From: Streptomyces sp. V2I9
Lineage (GTDB): Bacteria; Actinomycetota; Actinomycetes; Streptomycetales; Streptomycetaceae
Reading direction: 5' to 3'
Assembly (NCBI RefSeq): GCF_030817475.1
Contig: NZ_JAUSZJ010000002.1
Coordinates: forward strand, 5,222,626-5,286,625
Length of the DNA: 64,000 nt
Each line of letters begins with the position of its first letter. Within the stretch, counting starts at the first letter, position 1. Positions 48,703 through 57,759 of the stretch are shown one piece after another. The notes beneath the pieces are model-generated. The model saw only the letters and a list, made by a program, of their open reading frames with translations. It was not told the DNA's origin and did no database searches. The translations under genes and the position numbers were made by a program.

Positions 48703-49139
48703 TGCCGCCGGACCGCGCCCCTCCCGATCCGTTCGGCGGGCACCCCGCCCCGAACCGTCACGGGAGCGCCGGTCCGGGCCCCGCACCCGAAGTGACCTGC
48801 GGCGTGATGCGCGGCGGCGGACGGTTGCCAGATCCCGCATGTCGTGCAAGGCTGCGCCATTGACGAAGATCCGGACACCCCTCGGGGTCCCGCAGGAGAG
48901 TCGCGCCGCATGATCGTCCGGCCGCGCGCCCCCGGGACACCCGGGCACACAGGGTGTGATCGTGTTGACCGTCAAACTTTTTGGTGAGACGCTGAAAACC
49001 CCGCGCACCTTAGCTGTTCGGTAGAGCTGTTCAGCAGCAGAACCGCAGTGGTGACAGAGCCCTGCCGAGCATCGCGGGTGCGATCCCCTGACGACCCACA
49101 CCGCATCGGTCGGTCACTCATTGTGGAGGACCATCCATC
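48703..49139 (+). promoter_or_regulatory. 437-base gap before the small coiled-coil gene
   Basis: No convincing coding frame is seen here. The right half is less GC-rich and holds TTGACCGTCAA (48965-48975), an 11-base odd palindrome that also offers a TTGACC -35, and two direct AGCTGTTC repeats (49012-49019 and 49025-49032). These look like a promoter zone for the gene at 49140. CACACAGGGTGTG (48946-48958) is a short hairpin nearby. Confidence 0.4.
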
Positions 49140-49352
49140 ATGGCAAAGGCGCTTCTCGGTTACGTCGGCGGTTCCGACCCGCGACTCCTCGCCGAGATGC
49201 GACGGCTCCAGCAGCGCGTCCAGGACCTGGAATCCGAGCTCACCCGGATCCAGAGCGAGAACGACGCGCTCAACGCCGCCGCTCAGCACCAGGAGTCGCT
49301 GCTCGACAGCATCGACATCGACGTACCCCAGGGCGAGCCTGCGCTGACCTGA
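49140..49352 (+). CDS. Small coiled-coil protein, 70 aa
   Basis: A 70-residue protein with a leucine-zipper-like helix: RLLAEMRRLQQRVQDLESEL, then TRIQSENDALNAAAQ. The ends are short and polar. GGAGG is placed about 11 bases before the ATG. Genes like this are conserved upstream of smc in Streptomyces; the function is not known to me, though a dimeric adaptor is likely from its heptads. A strong terminator follows. Confidence 0.8.
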   Translation: MAKALLGYVGGSDPRLLAEMRRLQQRVQDLESELTRIQSENDALNAAAQHQESLLDSIDIDVPQGEPALT

Positions 49353-49673
49353 CCACGAAGGCCCCATCGGGCCGGTCCGGCCGGGCATGCTCAACAGCCT
49401 CGGAACACCTCTGATCCGTTCTGCGTCACGGATCGCCGCCCCCGAACACCGGGTCCCCGCAGCGCCGGGGATGCCGTCGTCCGGTTGCACGGTGATGCGC
49501 CGCGCAGGACCGCGCCTGGATGCGCGTGAACTCCAGCAAGAGTCACAGGGACGCTTCGGCGTCCCTTTTTCTTTGCCCGGCCCCCCACCCGGACGTACCG
49601 GCTTTCGCTTACCGTCTGATGTGCCCTGCACCTTCATCAGCGAAACCGAGAGCGAAAGGTAGAGTCCGGCGGC
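49353..49673 (+). other. Gap between the coiled-coil gene and smc
   Basis: This gap contains an inverted repeat GATCCGT/ACGGATC (49413-49419 with 49428-49434) and an intrinsic terminator at 49547-49571. TAGAGT (49660-49665) ends 8 bases before the smc GTG and could be the -10 of a nearly leaderless smc mRNA. No coding frame is supported. Confidence 0.5.
49547..49571 (+). terminator. Intrinsic terminator with TTCG tetraloop
   Basis: AGGGACGC (49547-49554), loop TTCG and GCGTCCCT (49559-49566), followed by TTTTTC, form a textbook Rho-independent terminator. Confidence 0.92.
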
Positions 49674-52600
49674 GTGCACCTCAAGGCCCTGACCCTGCGT
49701 GGTTTCAAATCGTTCGCGTCCGCCACCACCCTGCGGTTCGAACCGGGGATCACCTGCGTCGTCGGCCCCAATGGATCGGGAAAGTCCAACGTGGTGGACG
49801 CGCTCTCCTGGGTCATGGGGGAGCAGGGCGCGAAATCCCTGCGCGGCGGCAAGATGGAAGACGTGATCTTCGCCGGGACGACCGGGCGGCCCCCGCTCGG
49901 CCGCGCCGAAGTATCGCTGACCATCGACAATTCCGACGGCGCATTGCCGATCGAGTACGCCGAAGTGACGATCACGCGGATCATGTTCCGCAATGGCGGC
50001 AGCGAATACCAGATCAACGGCGACACCTGCCGGCTGCTGGACATCCAGGAACTCCTCTCCGACTCCGGTATCGGCCGCGAGATGCACGTCATCGTCGGAC
50101 AGGGCCAGCTGGACTCCGTGCTGCACGCCGACCCGATGGGCCGCCGCGCCTTCATCGAGGAGGCCGCGGGCGTGCTCAAGCACCGTAAGCGCAAGGAGAA
50201 GGCGCTGCGGAAGCTGGACGCGATGGGCGCCAACCTGGCCAGGGTCCAGGACCTCACCGACGAGCTGCGCCGCCAGCTCAAGCCGCTCGGCCGGCAGGCC
50301 GCCGTCGCCCGCCGGGCCGCCGTCATCCAGGCCGATCTGCGCGACGCCCGGCTCCGTCTCCTCGCGGACGACCTGGTGACCCTGCGGGACGCGCTGCGCG
50401 AGGAGATCGCCGACGAGGCGGAGCTGAAGAAGCGCAAGGACGCGGCCGAGGCCGAGCTGCGGACGGCCCTCACCCGTGAGGCCGAGCTGGAGGGTGAGGT
50501 GCGCCGCCTCGTCCCCCGGCTCCAGCGCGCCCAGCAGACCTGGTACGAGCTGTCGCAGCTGGCCGAGCGGGTACGGGGCACGGTCTCGCTGGCCGACGCC
50601 CGCATCCGCAGCGCCTCCGAGGCCCCCGACGAGGAGCGCCGGGGCCGAGACCCCGAGGAGCTGGAACGGGAGGCCGCCCGGATCCGCGAACAGGAGGCTG
50701 AGCTGACGGCGGCCCTGGAGGCGGCCGAACACGCGCTGGAGGACACCGTCGCCCACCGCGCCGACCTCGAACGCGAACTGGCCGCCGAGGAACGCCGTCT
50801 CAAGGACGCGGCCCGCGCCATCGCGGACCGGCGCGAAGGGCTCGCCCGGCTGAACGGCCAGGTCAACGCGGCCCGCAGCCGGGCCGGTTCGGCGCAGGCG
50901 GAGATCGACCGGCTGGCCGCCGCCCGTGACGAGGCGCGGGAGCGCGCGGCGGTCGCCCAGGAGGAGTACGAGCAGCTGAAGGCCGAGGTGGACGGGCTCG
51001 ACGCGGACGACGAGGAGCTGGCCGCCCGCCACGAGGCCGCCGAGAAGGCGCTGACCGAGGCGCGTTCGGCCCACAGCGCCGCCCGTGAGGAGGCCACCGC
51101 GGCCGAGCGCAGGCGGGCGGCGGTCGCGGCCCGGCACGAGGCGCTCGCCCTCGGGCTGCGCCGCAAGGACGGCACAGGTGCGCTGCTCGGCGCCCGCGAC
51201 CGGCTCACCGGGCTCCTCGGTCCGGCCGCCGAACTGCTCACCGTCGAGCCCGGTTACGAAGTGCCGGTCGCGGCCGCCCTCGGCGCGGCGGCGGACGCGG
51301 TCGCCGTCACCGACCCGGCCACGGCGGCCGCCGCGATCCGGCTGCTGCGCGAACGGGACGCGGGGCGCGCGGCGATGCTGCTGGGCGGGGAGGCCCGGCC
51401 CGGCCATCTACCGGAGCAGGCGCACGTACGGGAGGAGGCGGCGACGCCTGTGCCCGCGCTGCCCGCGCGGAACGGCACGGAGCCCGAGCCCCGCGTGCGG
51501 ACCGCCGTCCCGGACGCCGCCGTGGTCCCGTCCAGCCGTGCCGGGACGACCGCCGCCCTCCCCGCCGTCGCCGACCTGGTGCGCGGGCCCGCCGCGCTCG
51601 TCGGGGCCGTACGCCGCCTCGTACCGGACACGGTGGTCGTCGGGACGCTGGAGGATGCCGAGGCCCTGATCGCCGCGCACCCCGCCCTGACCGCCGTGAC
51701 GGGGGACGGGGACGTGCTCTCCGCCCACTTCGCGCACGGCGGGTCGGCCGGGGCGCCCAGCCTTCTGGAGGTGCAGGCGTCCGTGGACGAGGCCGCCGCC
51801 GAGCTGGACGCCCTCGCCGTACGGTGCGAGGAACTGGCGGAGGCCCAGCGGCTGGCGGGGCAGCGGCGTACGGAGCAGACCGCCCTCGTCGAGGAGCTGG
51901 GGAAGCGCCGCCGGGCGGCCGAGCGGGAGAAGTCCGGCTTCGCCCAGCAGCTCGGACGGCTCGCCGGGCAGGCCAGGGGCGCCGCGGGCGAGGCCGAGCG
52001 CATGACCGCCTCGGCCGCCCGCGCCCAGGAGGCTCTGGAGCGGGCGACCGAGGAGGCCGAGGAGCTGGCCGCCCGGTTGCTGGTGGCCGAGGAGGCCCCC
52101 GCGGAGGAGGAGCCCGACACCTCCGTACGGGACCGGCTCGCCGCCGACGGTGCCAACGCCCGGCAGACCGAGATGGAGGCCCGGCTCCAGGCCCGTACGC
52201 ACGAGGAGCGGGTCAAGGCGCTGGCCGGGCGGGCCGACTCGCTGGACCGCGCCGCCCGCGCCGAACGGGAGGCGCGCGCCCGCGCCGAACAGCGCCGGGC
52301 CCGGCTGCGGCACGAGGCCGAGGTCGCCTCCGCGGTGGCCTCGGGCGCCCGCCAACTGCTGGCGCACGTGGAGGTGTCCCTCGTGCGGGCCGATCAGGAG
52401 CGGACGTCGGCCGAGGCGGCGAAGGGCGAGCGCGAACGCGAGCTGGCCGTCGAGCGCGACCGGGGGCGGGGGCTCAAGGGCGAGCTGGACAAGCTCACCG
52501 ACTCGGTCCACCGGGGCGAGGTCCTGGGGGCCGAGAAGCGGCTGCGGATCGAGCAGCTGGAGACCAAGGCCCTGGAGGAACTGGGGGTGGAGCCCGCGGG

Positions 52601-53357
52601 GCTGGTCCTGGAGTACGGCCCCGACCAGCTCGTGCCGCCGTCTCCCGCCGCGGAGGGCGAGGAGCTGCCGGAGGACCCGGAGCACCCGCGCAACCGGCCG
52701 GGGCCGTACCGGCGGGCCGAGCAGGAGAAGCGGCTGCGGTCGGCCGAACGGGCGTACCAGCAACTCGGGAAGGTGAATCCGCTCGCCCTGGAGGAGTTCT
52801 CGGCGCTGGAGGAGAGGCACCAGTTCCTGTCCGAGCAGCTTGAAGACCTGAAGAAGACGCGGGCCGATCTGCTCCAGGTGATCAAGGAGGTCGACGATCG
52901 GGTCGAGCAGGTCTTCACGGAGGCGTACCACGACACCGCCCGGCAGTTCGAGGGCGTCTTCTCGCGCCTCTTCCCCGGCGGCGAGGGGCGGCTCGTCCTG
53001 ACCGACCCGGACAACATGCTCACCACCGGCGTGGACGTCGAGGCGCGTCCGCCGGGCAAGAAGGTGAAGCGGCTCTCCCTGTTGTCGGGCGGCGAGCGGT
53101 CCCTGACGGCGGTGGCGCTGCTGGTCTCGATCTTCAAGGCCCGGCCCAGCCCGTTCTACGTGATGGATGAGGTCGAGGCCGCCCTCGACGACACGAACCT
53201 GCAGCGGCTGATCCGGATCATGGAGGAGCTCCAGGAGAGTTCCCAGCTGATCGTGATCACCCACCAGAAGCGGACGATGGAGGTCGCCGACGCGCTGTAC
53301 GGCGTCTCCATGCAGGGCGACGGGGTCTCGAAGGTCATCGGCCAGCGGTTGCGCTGA
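49674..53357 (+). CDS. smc: Chromosome segregation protein SMC
   Basis: A 1227-residue SMC ATPase that, with ScpA and ScpB, organises and segregates chromosomes and is needed for regular sporulation septation. The N-terminal head has Walker A GPNGSGKSNVVDA; two long coiled coils flank a hinge (about residues 500-700). The C-terminal head has the signature LSGGERSLTAVALL and Walker B MDEVEAALDD. About 40 residues of low complexity interrupt the hinge near residues 585-625, making the protein slightly long. The GTG at 49674 has no ribosome site. Confidence 0.96.
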   Translation: MHLKALTLRGFKSFASATTLRFEPGITCVVGPNGSGKSNVVDALSWVMGEQGAKSLRGGKMEDVIFAGTTGRPPLGRAEVSLTIDNSDGALPIEYAEVTITRIMFRNGGSEYQINGDTCRLLDIQELLSDSGIGREMHVIVGQGQLDSVLHADPMGRRAFIEEAAGVLKHRKRKEKALRKLDAMGANLARVQDLTDELRRQLKPLGRQAAVARRAAVIQADLRDARLRLLADDLVTLRDALREEIADEAELKKRKDAAEAELRTALTREAELEGEVRRLVPRLQRAQQTWYELSQLAERVRGTVSLADARIRSASEAPDEERRGRDPEELEREAARIREQEAELTAALEAAEHALEDTVAHRADLERELAAEERRLKDAARAIADRREGLARLNGQVNAARSRAGSAQAEIDRLAAARDEARERAAVAQEEYEQLKAEVDGLDADDEELAARHEAAEKALTEARSAHSAAREEATAAERRRAAVAARHEALALGLRRKDGTGALLGARDRLTGLLGPAAELLTVEPGYEVPVAAALGAAADAVAVTDPATAAAAIRLLRERDAGRAAMLLGGEARPGHLPEQAHVREEAATPVPALPARNGTEPEPRVRTAVPDAAVVPSSRAGTTAALPAVADLVRGPAALVGAVRRLVPDTVVVGTLEDAEALIAAHPALTAVTGDGDVLSAHFAHGGSAGAPSLLEVQASVDEAAAELDALAVRCEELAEAQRLAGQRRTEQTALVEELGKRRRAAEREKSGFAQQLGRLAGQARGAAGEAERMTASAARAQEALERATEEAEELAARLLVAEEAPAEEEPDTSVRDRLAADGANARQTEMEARLQARTHEERVKALAGRADSLDRAARAEREARARAEQRRARLRHEAEVASAVASGARQLLAHVEVSLVRADQERTSAEAAKGERERELAVERDRGRGLKGELDKLTDSVHRGEVLGAEKRLRIEQLETKALEELGVEPAGLVLEYGPDQLVPPSPAAEGEELPEDPEHPRNRPGPYRRAEQEKRLRSAERAYQQLGKVNPLALEEFSALEERHQFLSEQLEDLKKTRADLLQVIKEVDDRVEQVFTEAYHDTARQFEGVFSRLFPGGEGRLVLTDPDNMLTTGVDVEARPPGKKVKRLSLLSGGERSLTAVALLVSIFKARPSPFYVMDEVEAALDDTNLQRLIRIMEELQESSQLIVITHQKRTMEVADALYGVSMQGDGVSKVIGQRLR

Positions 53358-53461
53358 CGTCTCGTCGCCGGAGCACCGGCGGTTGCGCTGACCTTCCACC
53401 GGACCATCAGAAGTTCAAGGAACACATCGCCGTCTCCTGGGTACAAGGGCGGAGACCCGCA

Positions 53462-53482
53462 GTTCAACTTCGATTTTTGAAC
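53462..53482. promoter_or_regulatory. Inverted repeat in the glcP promoter region
   Basis: GTTCAA (53462-53467) and TTGAAC (53477-53482) are inverted arms with a 9-base spacer, in an AT-richer stretch 113 bases before glcP. It may be an operator or part of the promoter. The 237-base gap shows no other structure. Confidence 0.4.
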
Positions 53483-53594
53483 ACATAGCCTCTGTGAAGT
53501 CGTATCAGCCTTCAAGTGGTGGTGAGCCGGTTGGTGTGCGCCACTGGGAAGGCTCACCCCCACGTCTGACCCCGGCCAGGCATCAGGAGTTCAT

Positions 53595-55013
53595 GTGACC
53601 AGCGCAGCGAACGGACCGGAGTCCGGGGCCCGGTCGGCCCACCCGGACCACCTCGGCCATGTCATCTTCATCACCGCGGCGGCGGCGATGGGCGGCTTCC
53701 TCTTCGGCTACGACAGCTCCGTCATCAACGGAGCCGTCGAGGCCATCCGCGACCGGTACGACATCGGCTCCGGCACGCTCGCCCAGGTCATCGCCATCGC
53801 ACTGATCGGCTGCGCGATCGGCGCCGCCACCGCCGGGCGCATCGCGGACCGGATCGGCCGCATCCGCTGCATGCAGATCGCCTCGGTGCTCTTCACCGCC
53901 AGTGCCATCGGATCGGCACTGCCGTTCGCGCTCTGGGACCTGGCGGTGTGGCGCATCATCGGCGGCTTCGCCATCGGCATGGCCTCCGTGATCGGCCCGG
54001 CCTACATCGCCGAGGTCTCCCCGCCCGCCTACCGCGGCCGGCTCGGCTCCTTCCAGCAGGCCGCGATCGTCATCGGCATCGCCATCTCCCAACTGGTGAA
54101 CTACGCCGTCCTCCAGGTCGCGGACGGCGACCAGCGCGGCGAGATCCTGGGCCTGGAAGCCTGGCAGTGGATGCTCGGGGTGATGGTCGTCCCGGCCGTT
54201 CTGTACGGGCTGCTCTCCTTCGCGATCCCCGAGTCCCCCCGCTTCCTCATCTCGGTCGGCAAGAAGGCCGAGGCCCGCAAGATCCTGGAAGAGGTCGAGG
54301 GCAAGGACATCGACCTCGACGCCCGCGTGACCGAGATCGAGACGGCCATGCACCGCGAGCACAAGTCCTCCTTCAAGGACCTGCTCGGCAGCCGGTTCAT
54401 CTTCCTGCCGATCGTCTGGGTCGGCATCGGCCTGTCGATGTTCCAGCAGCTCGTCGGCATCAACGTCGCGTTCTACTACTCGGCGACGCTGTGGCAGTCC
54501 GTCGGCATCGACCCGACCGACTCGTTCTTCTACTCCTTCACCACCTCGATCATCAACATCATCGGCACGGTGATCGCGATGGTGCTGGTGGACCGGGTGG
54601 GCCGTCGTCCGCTGGCCCTCGTCGGCTCCATCGGCATGGCGGTCGCACTGGCCGTCGAGGCGTGGGCCTTCTCCGCCGACCTGGTCGACGGCAAGCTGCC
54701 CACCGCCCAGGGCGCCACCGCGCTGGTCGCCGCCCACGTCTTCGTGCTCTTCTTCGCCCTGTCGTGGGGTGTCGTCGTCTGGGTCTTCCTGGGCGAGATG
54801 TTCCCCAACCGCCTGCGCGCAGCCGCCCTCGGTGTCGCCGTCTTCGCCCAGTGGATGGCCAACTGGGCGATCACCGCCAGCTTCCCCAGCCTCGCCGACT
54901 GGAATCTCTCGGGGACGTACATCATCTACGCCTGTTTCGCGGTGCTCTCGATCCCCTTCGTGCTCAAGTTCGTGAAGGAGACCAAGGGCAAGGCGCTGGA
55001 GGAGATGGGCTGA
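53595..55013 (+). CDS. glcP: Major facilitator sugar:proton symporter, glucose permease GlcP
   Basis: A 472-residue sugar porter with 12 predicted membrane helices. Signatures are GYDSSVINGAV in helix 1, GRIADRIGR and GRIRC in the loop between helices 2 and 3, PESPRFLI after helix 6, QQLVGINVAFYYS in helix 7 and DRVGRRPL between helices 8 and 9. GlcP is the main glucose uptake system of Streptomyces and takes the place of a glucose PTS. The GTG at 53595 has AGGAG 5 bases upstream. Streptomyces chromosomes often carry a second copy. Confidence 0.92.
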   Translation: MTSAANGPESGARSAHPDHLGHVIFITAAAAMGGFLFGYDSSVINGAVEAIRDRYDIGSGTLAQVIAIALIGCAIGAATAGRIADRIGRIRCMQIASVLFTASAIGSALPFALWDLAVWRIIGGFAIGMASVIGPAYIAEVSPPAYRGRLGSFQQAAIVIGIAISQLVNYAVLQVADGDQRGEILGLEAWQWMLGVMVVPAVLYGLLSFAIPESPRFLISVGKKAEARKILEEVEGKDIDLDARVTEIETAMHREHKSSFKDLLGSRFIFLPIVWVGIGLSMFQQLVGINVAFYYSATLWQSVGIDPTDSFFYSFTTSIINIIGTVIAMVLVDRVGRRPLALVGSIGMAVALAVEAWAFSADLVDGKLPTAQGATALVAAHVFVLFFALSWGVVVWVFLGEMFPNRLRAAALGVAVFAQWMANWAITASFPSLADWNLSGTYIIYACFAVLSIPFVLKFVKETKGKALEEMG

Positions 55014-55071
55014 GGGAGCGCCCGGCCGACCGTACCGGGCACCCCTGTCCCCGCTGCTCCTCTCCTCGGCC

Positions 55072-55104
55072 GGGCGGCCCCGGCTCACCGAGCCGGGGCC
55101 GCCC
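55072..55104 (+). terminator. Terminator of glcP
   Basis: GGGCGGCCCCGGCT (55072-55085) pairs with AGCCGGGGCCGCCC (55091-55104) over 14 bases, 58 bases after the glcP stop codon. Confidence 0.82.
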
Positions 55105-55314
55105 GGCGGTCCGGGGCCGCAGCCTCGCGGGAGTGCCGCAGGCTCCGCCCATGGGTTCGCCGCCCGGTGGCGCTCATCGGTCTGCACGGCGACGGCCTGT
55201 GCATCCGCGCCGGTGCTCGCATTGCCGCCAAAAGGTGCATATGAGACCGCCGGATCGCCGGAGGGCAGCCGGGGCAGCGCCCGCGGGGCGGCCGTGGCCG
55301 ATACTGGACAGATT

Positions 55315-56517
55315 ATGGAAATCGTCATCCTCGCTGTAGTCATCGCCCTGGTCGCTGTCGGCCTGGTCGGCGGGCTCGTGGTCGGCAGCCGCAAGAAGAA
55401 GAAGCTGCCGCCCCCGCCGCCGAGCACACCGACCATCACTCCTCCCGTCGAACCGCAGGTCGGCGAGGAGGCCGAGACGCCGCGCGACGAAGCGCGGCGC
55501 ACCATCGACGAAGTCGGTCTCCCGGACGCCACGGCGCCCGTGGAGGAGGCCCCGGTCGCCGAGGCCCCCGAAGCCCCCGCACTGGACGTCCCCGAGCCCA
55601 CCGCCGGCCGGCTCGTCCGGCTCCGTGCCCGGCTCGCCCGCTCGCAGAACTCGCTCGGCAAGGGCCTCCTCACCCTGCTCTCCCGCGACAACCTCGACGA
55701 GGACACCTGGGAGGAGATCGAGGACACCCTCCTCACCGCCGACGTAGGCGTCGCCCCCACCCAGGAGCTGGTCGAGCGGCTGCGCGAGCGCGTCCGCGTG
55801 CTCGGCACCCGTACCCCGGACGAACTGCGCGCCCTGCTCCGCGAGGAGCTCATCACCCTGCTCGGCCCGGACTTCGACCGCGAGGTCAGGACCGAGGGCG
55901 GCGCGGAGACCCCCGGCGTCGTCATGGTCGTCGGCGTCAACGGCACCGGGAAGACCACCACCACCGGCAAGCTGGCGCGGGTGCTCGTCGCGGACGGCCG
56001 CAGCGTGGTCCTCGGCGCGGCCGACACCTTCCGCGCCGCCGCCGCCGACCAGCTCCAGACCTGGGGCGAGCGCGTCGGAGCCCGTACGGTCCGCGGGCCC
56101 GAGGGCGGTGACCCCGCCTCGATCGCCTACGACGCCGTCAAGGAGGGCATCGCGGAGGGCGCGGACGTCGTCCTCATCGACACTGCGGGCCGGCTCCACA
56201 CCAAGACCGGCCTCATGGACGAGCTCGGCAAGGTCAAGCGCGTCGTGGAGAAGCACGGCCCGCTGGACGAGGTGCTCCTCGTCCTGGACGCCACCACCGG
56301 ACAGAACGGCCTCGTCCAGGCCCGCGTGTTCGCGGAGGTCGTGGACATCACCGGCATCGTCCTCACCAAGCTCGACGGCACCGCAAAGGGCGGCATCGTC
56401 ATCGCCGTCCAGCGTGAGCTGGGCGTGCCGGTGAAGCTGATCGGCCTCGGCGAGGGCCCGGACGATCTCGCTCCCTTCGAGCCGGGCGCCTTCGTGGACG
56501 CCCTGATCGGCGACTGA
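55315..56517 (+). CDS. ftsY: Signal recognition particle receptor FtsY
   Basis: A 400-residue SRP receptor GTPase that docks ribosome-nascent chain complexes at the membrane. Unlike E. coli FtsY it starts with a membrane helix (MEIVILAVVIALVAVGLVGGL), followed by a basic KKKK and an acidic Pro-rich linker to about residue 95. The NG domain follows, with G1 GVNGTGKTTTTGKL near 205, DTFRAAAADQLQ, DTAGR and TKLDGTAKGG. Membrane-anchored FtsY is normal for Streptomyces. ffh, its partner, begins at the end of the window. Confidence 0.96.
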   Translation: MEIVILAVVIALVAVGLVGGLVVGSRKKKKLPPPPPSTPTITPPVEPQVGEEAETPRDEARRTIDEVGLPDATAPVEEAPVAEAPEAPALDVPEPTAGRLVRLRARLARSQNSLGKGLLTLLSRDNLDEDTWEEIEDTLLTADVGVAPTQELVERLRERVRVLGTRTPDELRALLREELITLLGPDFDREVRTEGGAETPGVVMVVGVNGTGKTTTTGKLARVLVADGRSVVLGAADTFRAAAADQLQTWGERVGARTVRGPEGGDPASIAYDAVKEGIAEGADVVLIDTAGRLHTKTGLMDELGKVKRVVEKHGPLDEVLLVLDATTGQNGLVQARVFAEVVDITGIVLTKLDGTAKGGIVIAVQRELGVPVKLIGLGEGPDDLAPFEPGAFVDALIGD

Positions 56518-56535
56518 CCCGCTCCGCACCGCGAA

Positions 56536-56583
56536 CGGCGGACGGGCGGCGCGCTCCTCGTGGGAGCCGCCGCCCGTCCGCCG
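56536..56583 (+). terminator. Terminator of ftsY
   Basis: The arms 56536-56550 and 56569-56583 are perfectly complementary over 15 bases around an 18-base loop, 19 bases beyond the ftsY stop codon. Confidence 0.8.
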
Positions 56584-56685
56584 TTTCCGTGCCGCCGCGG
56601 GAGTGGTCCCCGTGCCGCCCGCGTCCGGCCTCCGTGCCGCTGCGACGGGTTTCCGTACCGGCCGCGCGGCCCGTTGCCGTACGGC

Positions 56686-57333
56686 TTACGAGCGGTGGCA
56701 GACGTACGCCAGCGTCCCCAGCAGCAGCCGCGCCTGCGGGGGAGCGGCCGCCGTGTCCAGCGCCGGGGTCCGCAGCCAGCGGACCGGGCCGAGGCCGCCG
56801 AGATCGGAGGGCGGAGCGGTGACGTACGCACCGGGTCCGAGGGCGCGCAGGTCGAGTCGCGCGTCGTCCCAGCCCATCCGGTAGAGCAGTGCCGGCAGCT
56901 CGGCGGCGGCTCCGGGGGCGACGAAGAACTGCGCCCGCCCGGTCGGCGTCACCGCGACCGGCCCCGGCGGCAACCCCATCCGCTCCATCCGCACCACCGC
57001 GCGCCGCCCGGCCTGCTCCGCGACCTCCAGGACGTCGAAGGCGCGGCCCACCGGCAGCAGCATCGCCGCGCCCGGCGTCCCGGCCCAGGCGTCCGCCGCA
57101 CGGTCCAGGCCGGTGCCCGCCGGGACCTCGGCGGCGAAGTCCAGGGGATGGGCCCCCGGAGCCGGGCAGTCCGCGTCGCCGCACGAGCAGGCGCCGGCCG
57201 CGGCCCGCGCTCCGGGCCGCACCGCCCAGCCCCACAGACCCGTGTACTCGGCCACCGCTGTGCCCGCGGTGCCGCGGTGGCGTCGCCGCGCACCGGATCG
57301 CATCTCCCGGATGCCGCCGATAGTGAAGCCCAT
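56686..57333 (-). CDS. Prim-Pol-like (bifunctional primase/polymerase N-terminal) protein
   Basis: A 215-residue protein with the opening of the bifunctional DNA primase/polymerase N-terminal family (YTGLWGWAVRPGARAAAG, then a Cys-rich CSCGDADCPAPGAHPLDF). The catalytic Asp pair expected in active enzymes is not evident, and no helicase domain follows, so it may be a non-catalytic relative. Such genes are widespread in Streptomyces and their role is unknown. It converges with ftsY and is divergent from nsdA. Confidence 0.75.
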   Translation of the reverse strand: MGFTIGGIREMRSGARRRHRGTAGTAVAEYTGLWGWAVRPGARAAAGACSCGDADCPAPGAHPLDFAAEVPAGTGLDRAADAWAGTPGAAMLLPVGRAFDVLEVAEQAGRRAVVRMERMGLPPGPVAVTPTGRAQFFVAPGAAAELPALLYRMGWDDARLDLRALGPGAYVTAPPSDLGGLGPVRWLRTPALDTAAAPPQARLLLGTLAYVCHRS

Positions 57334-57402
57334 GCCCCCTCCAACGGGTCCGCCTCGCCGCTGGTTACGACCCGCGCCGCTCGGGCAACCCTCCGTCGCT
57401 GA

Positions 57403-57414
57403 ACTCGATCGAGT
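57403..57414. promoter_or_regulatory. 12-bp palindrome in the primase-like/nsdA divergent region
   Basis: ACTCGATCGAGT is a perfect palindrome 70 bases from the primase-like start codon, within the 426-base gap that must hold promoters for both genes. A related CTCAC-N6-GAGTGAG lies upstream of the CAP gene at about 48324-48341. Confidence 0.4.
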
Positions 57415-57629
57415 GGCGTACGCGGGAGCGTGAAAGGGAGTGCGACACGGTGCGCGCGCCCCTGAATGCTTCTTCCTGCTCGCCCTCGGCCCTGTTCGCT
57501 CAAGTCAAGCGCGCTCAGCGGCGATCGGGTTCATCAGAAGGGGTGGCGAATGGTGGCGTTTCCTCAACTCCCGTCGCGGAACCGGTGATCGTAGGATTAC
57601 CGTCGGTACGCGAACCCTGGAAAGATGGG

Positions 57630-57650
57630 GCCTGCGGGTATGCCGCAGGC
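57630..57650 (+). promoter_or_regulatory. Hairpin in the nsdA leader
   Basis: GCCTGCGG (57630-57637) and CCGCAGGC (57643-57650) form a perfect 8-bp stem with a 5-base loop, 110 bases before the nsdA start. The rest of the gap shows no gene. Confidence 0.4.
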
Positions 57651-57759
57651 AATCCGATTTCCTGTTCGAGGGTGGTGAACTCTCGTACGGGCAGCTCCGA
57701 TGCACGGCATTCTGATAGTGGTTCGCGCGATGAGGTTTCGGCGGGATGGGGGCGTTCCA

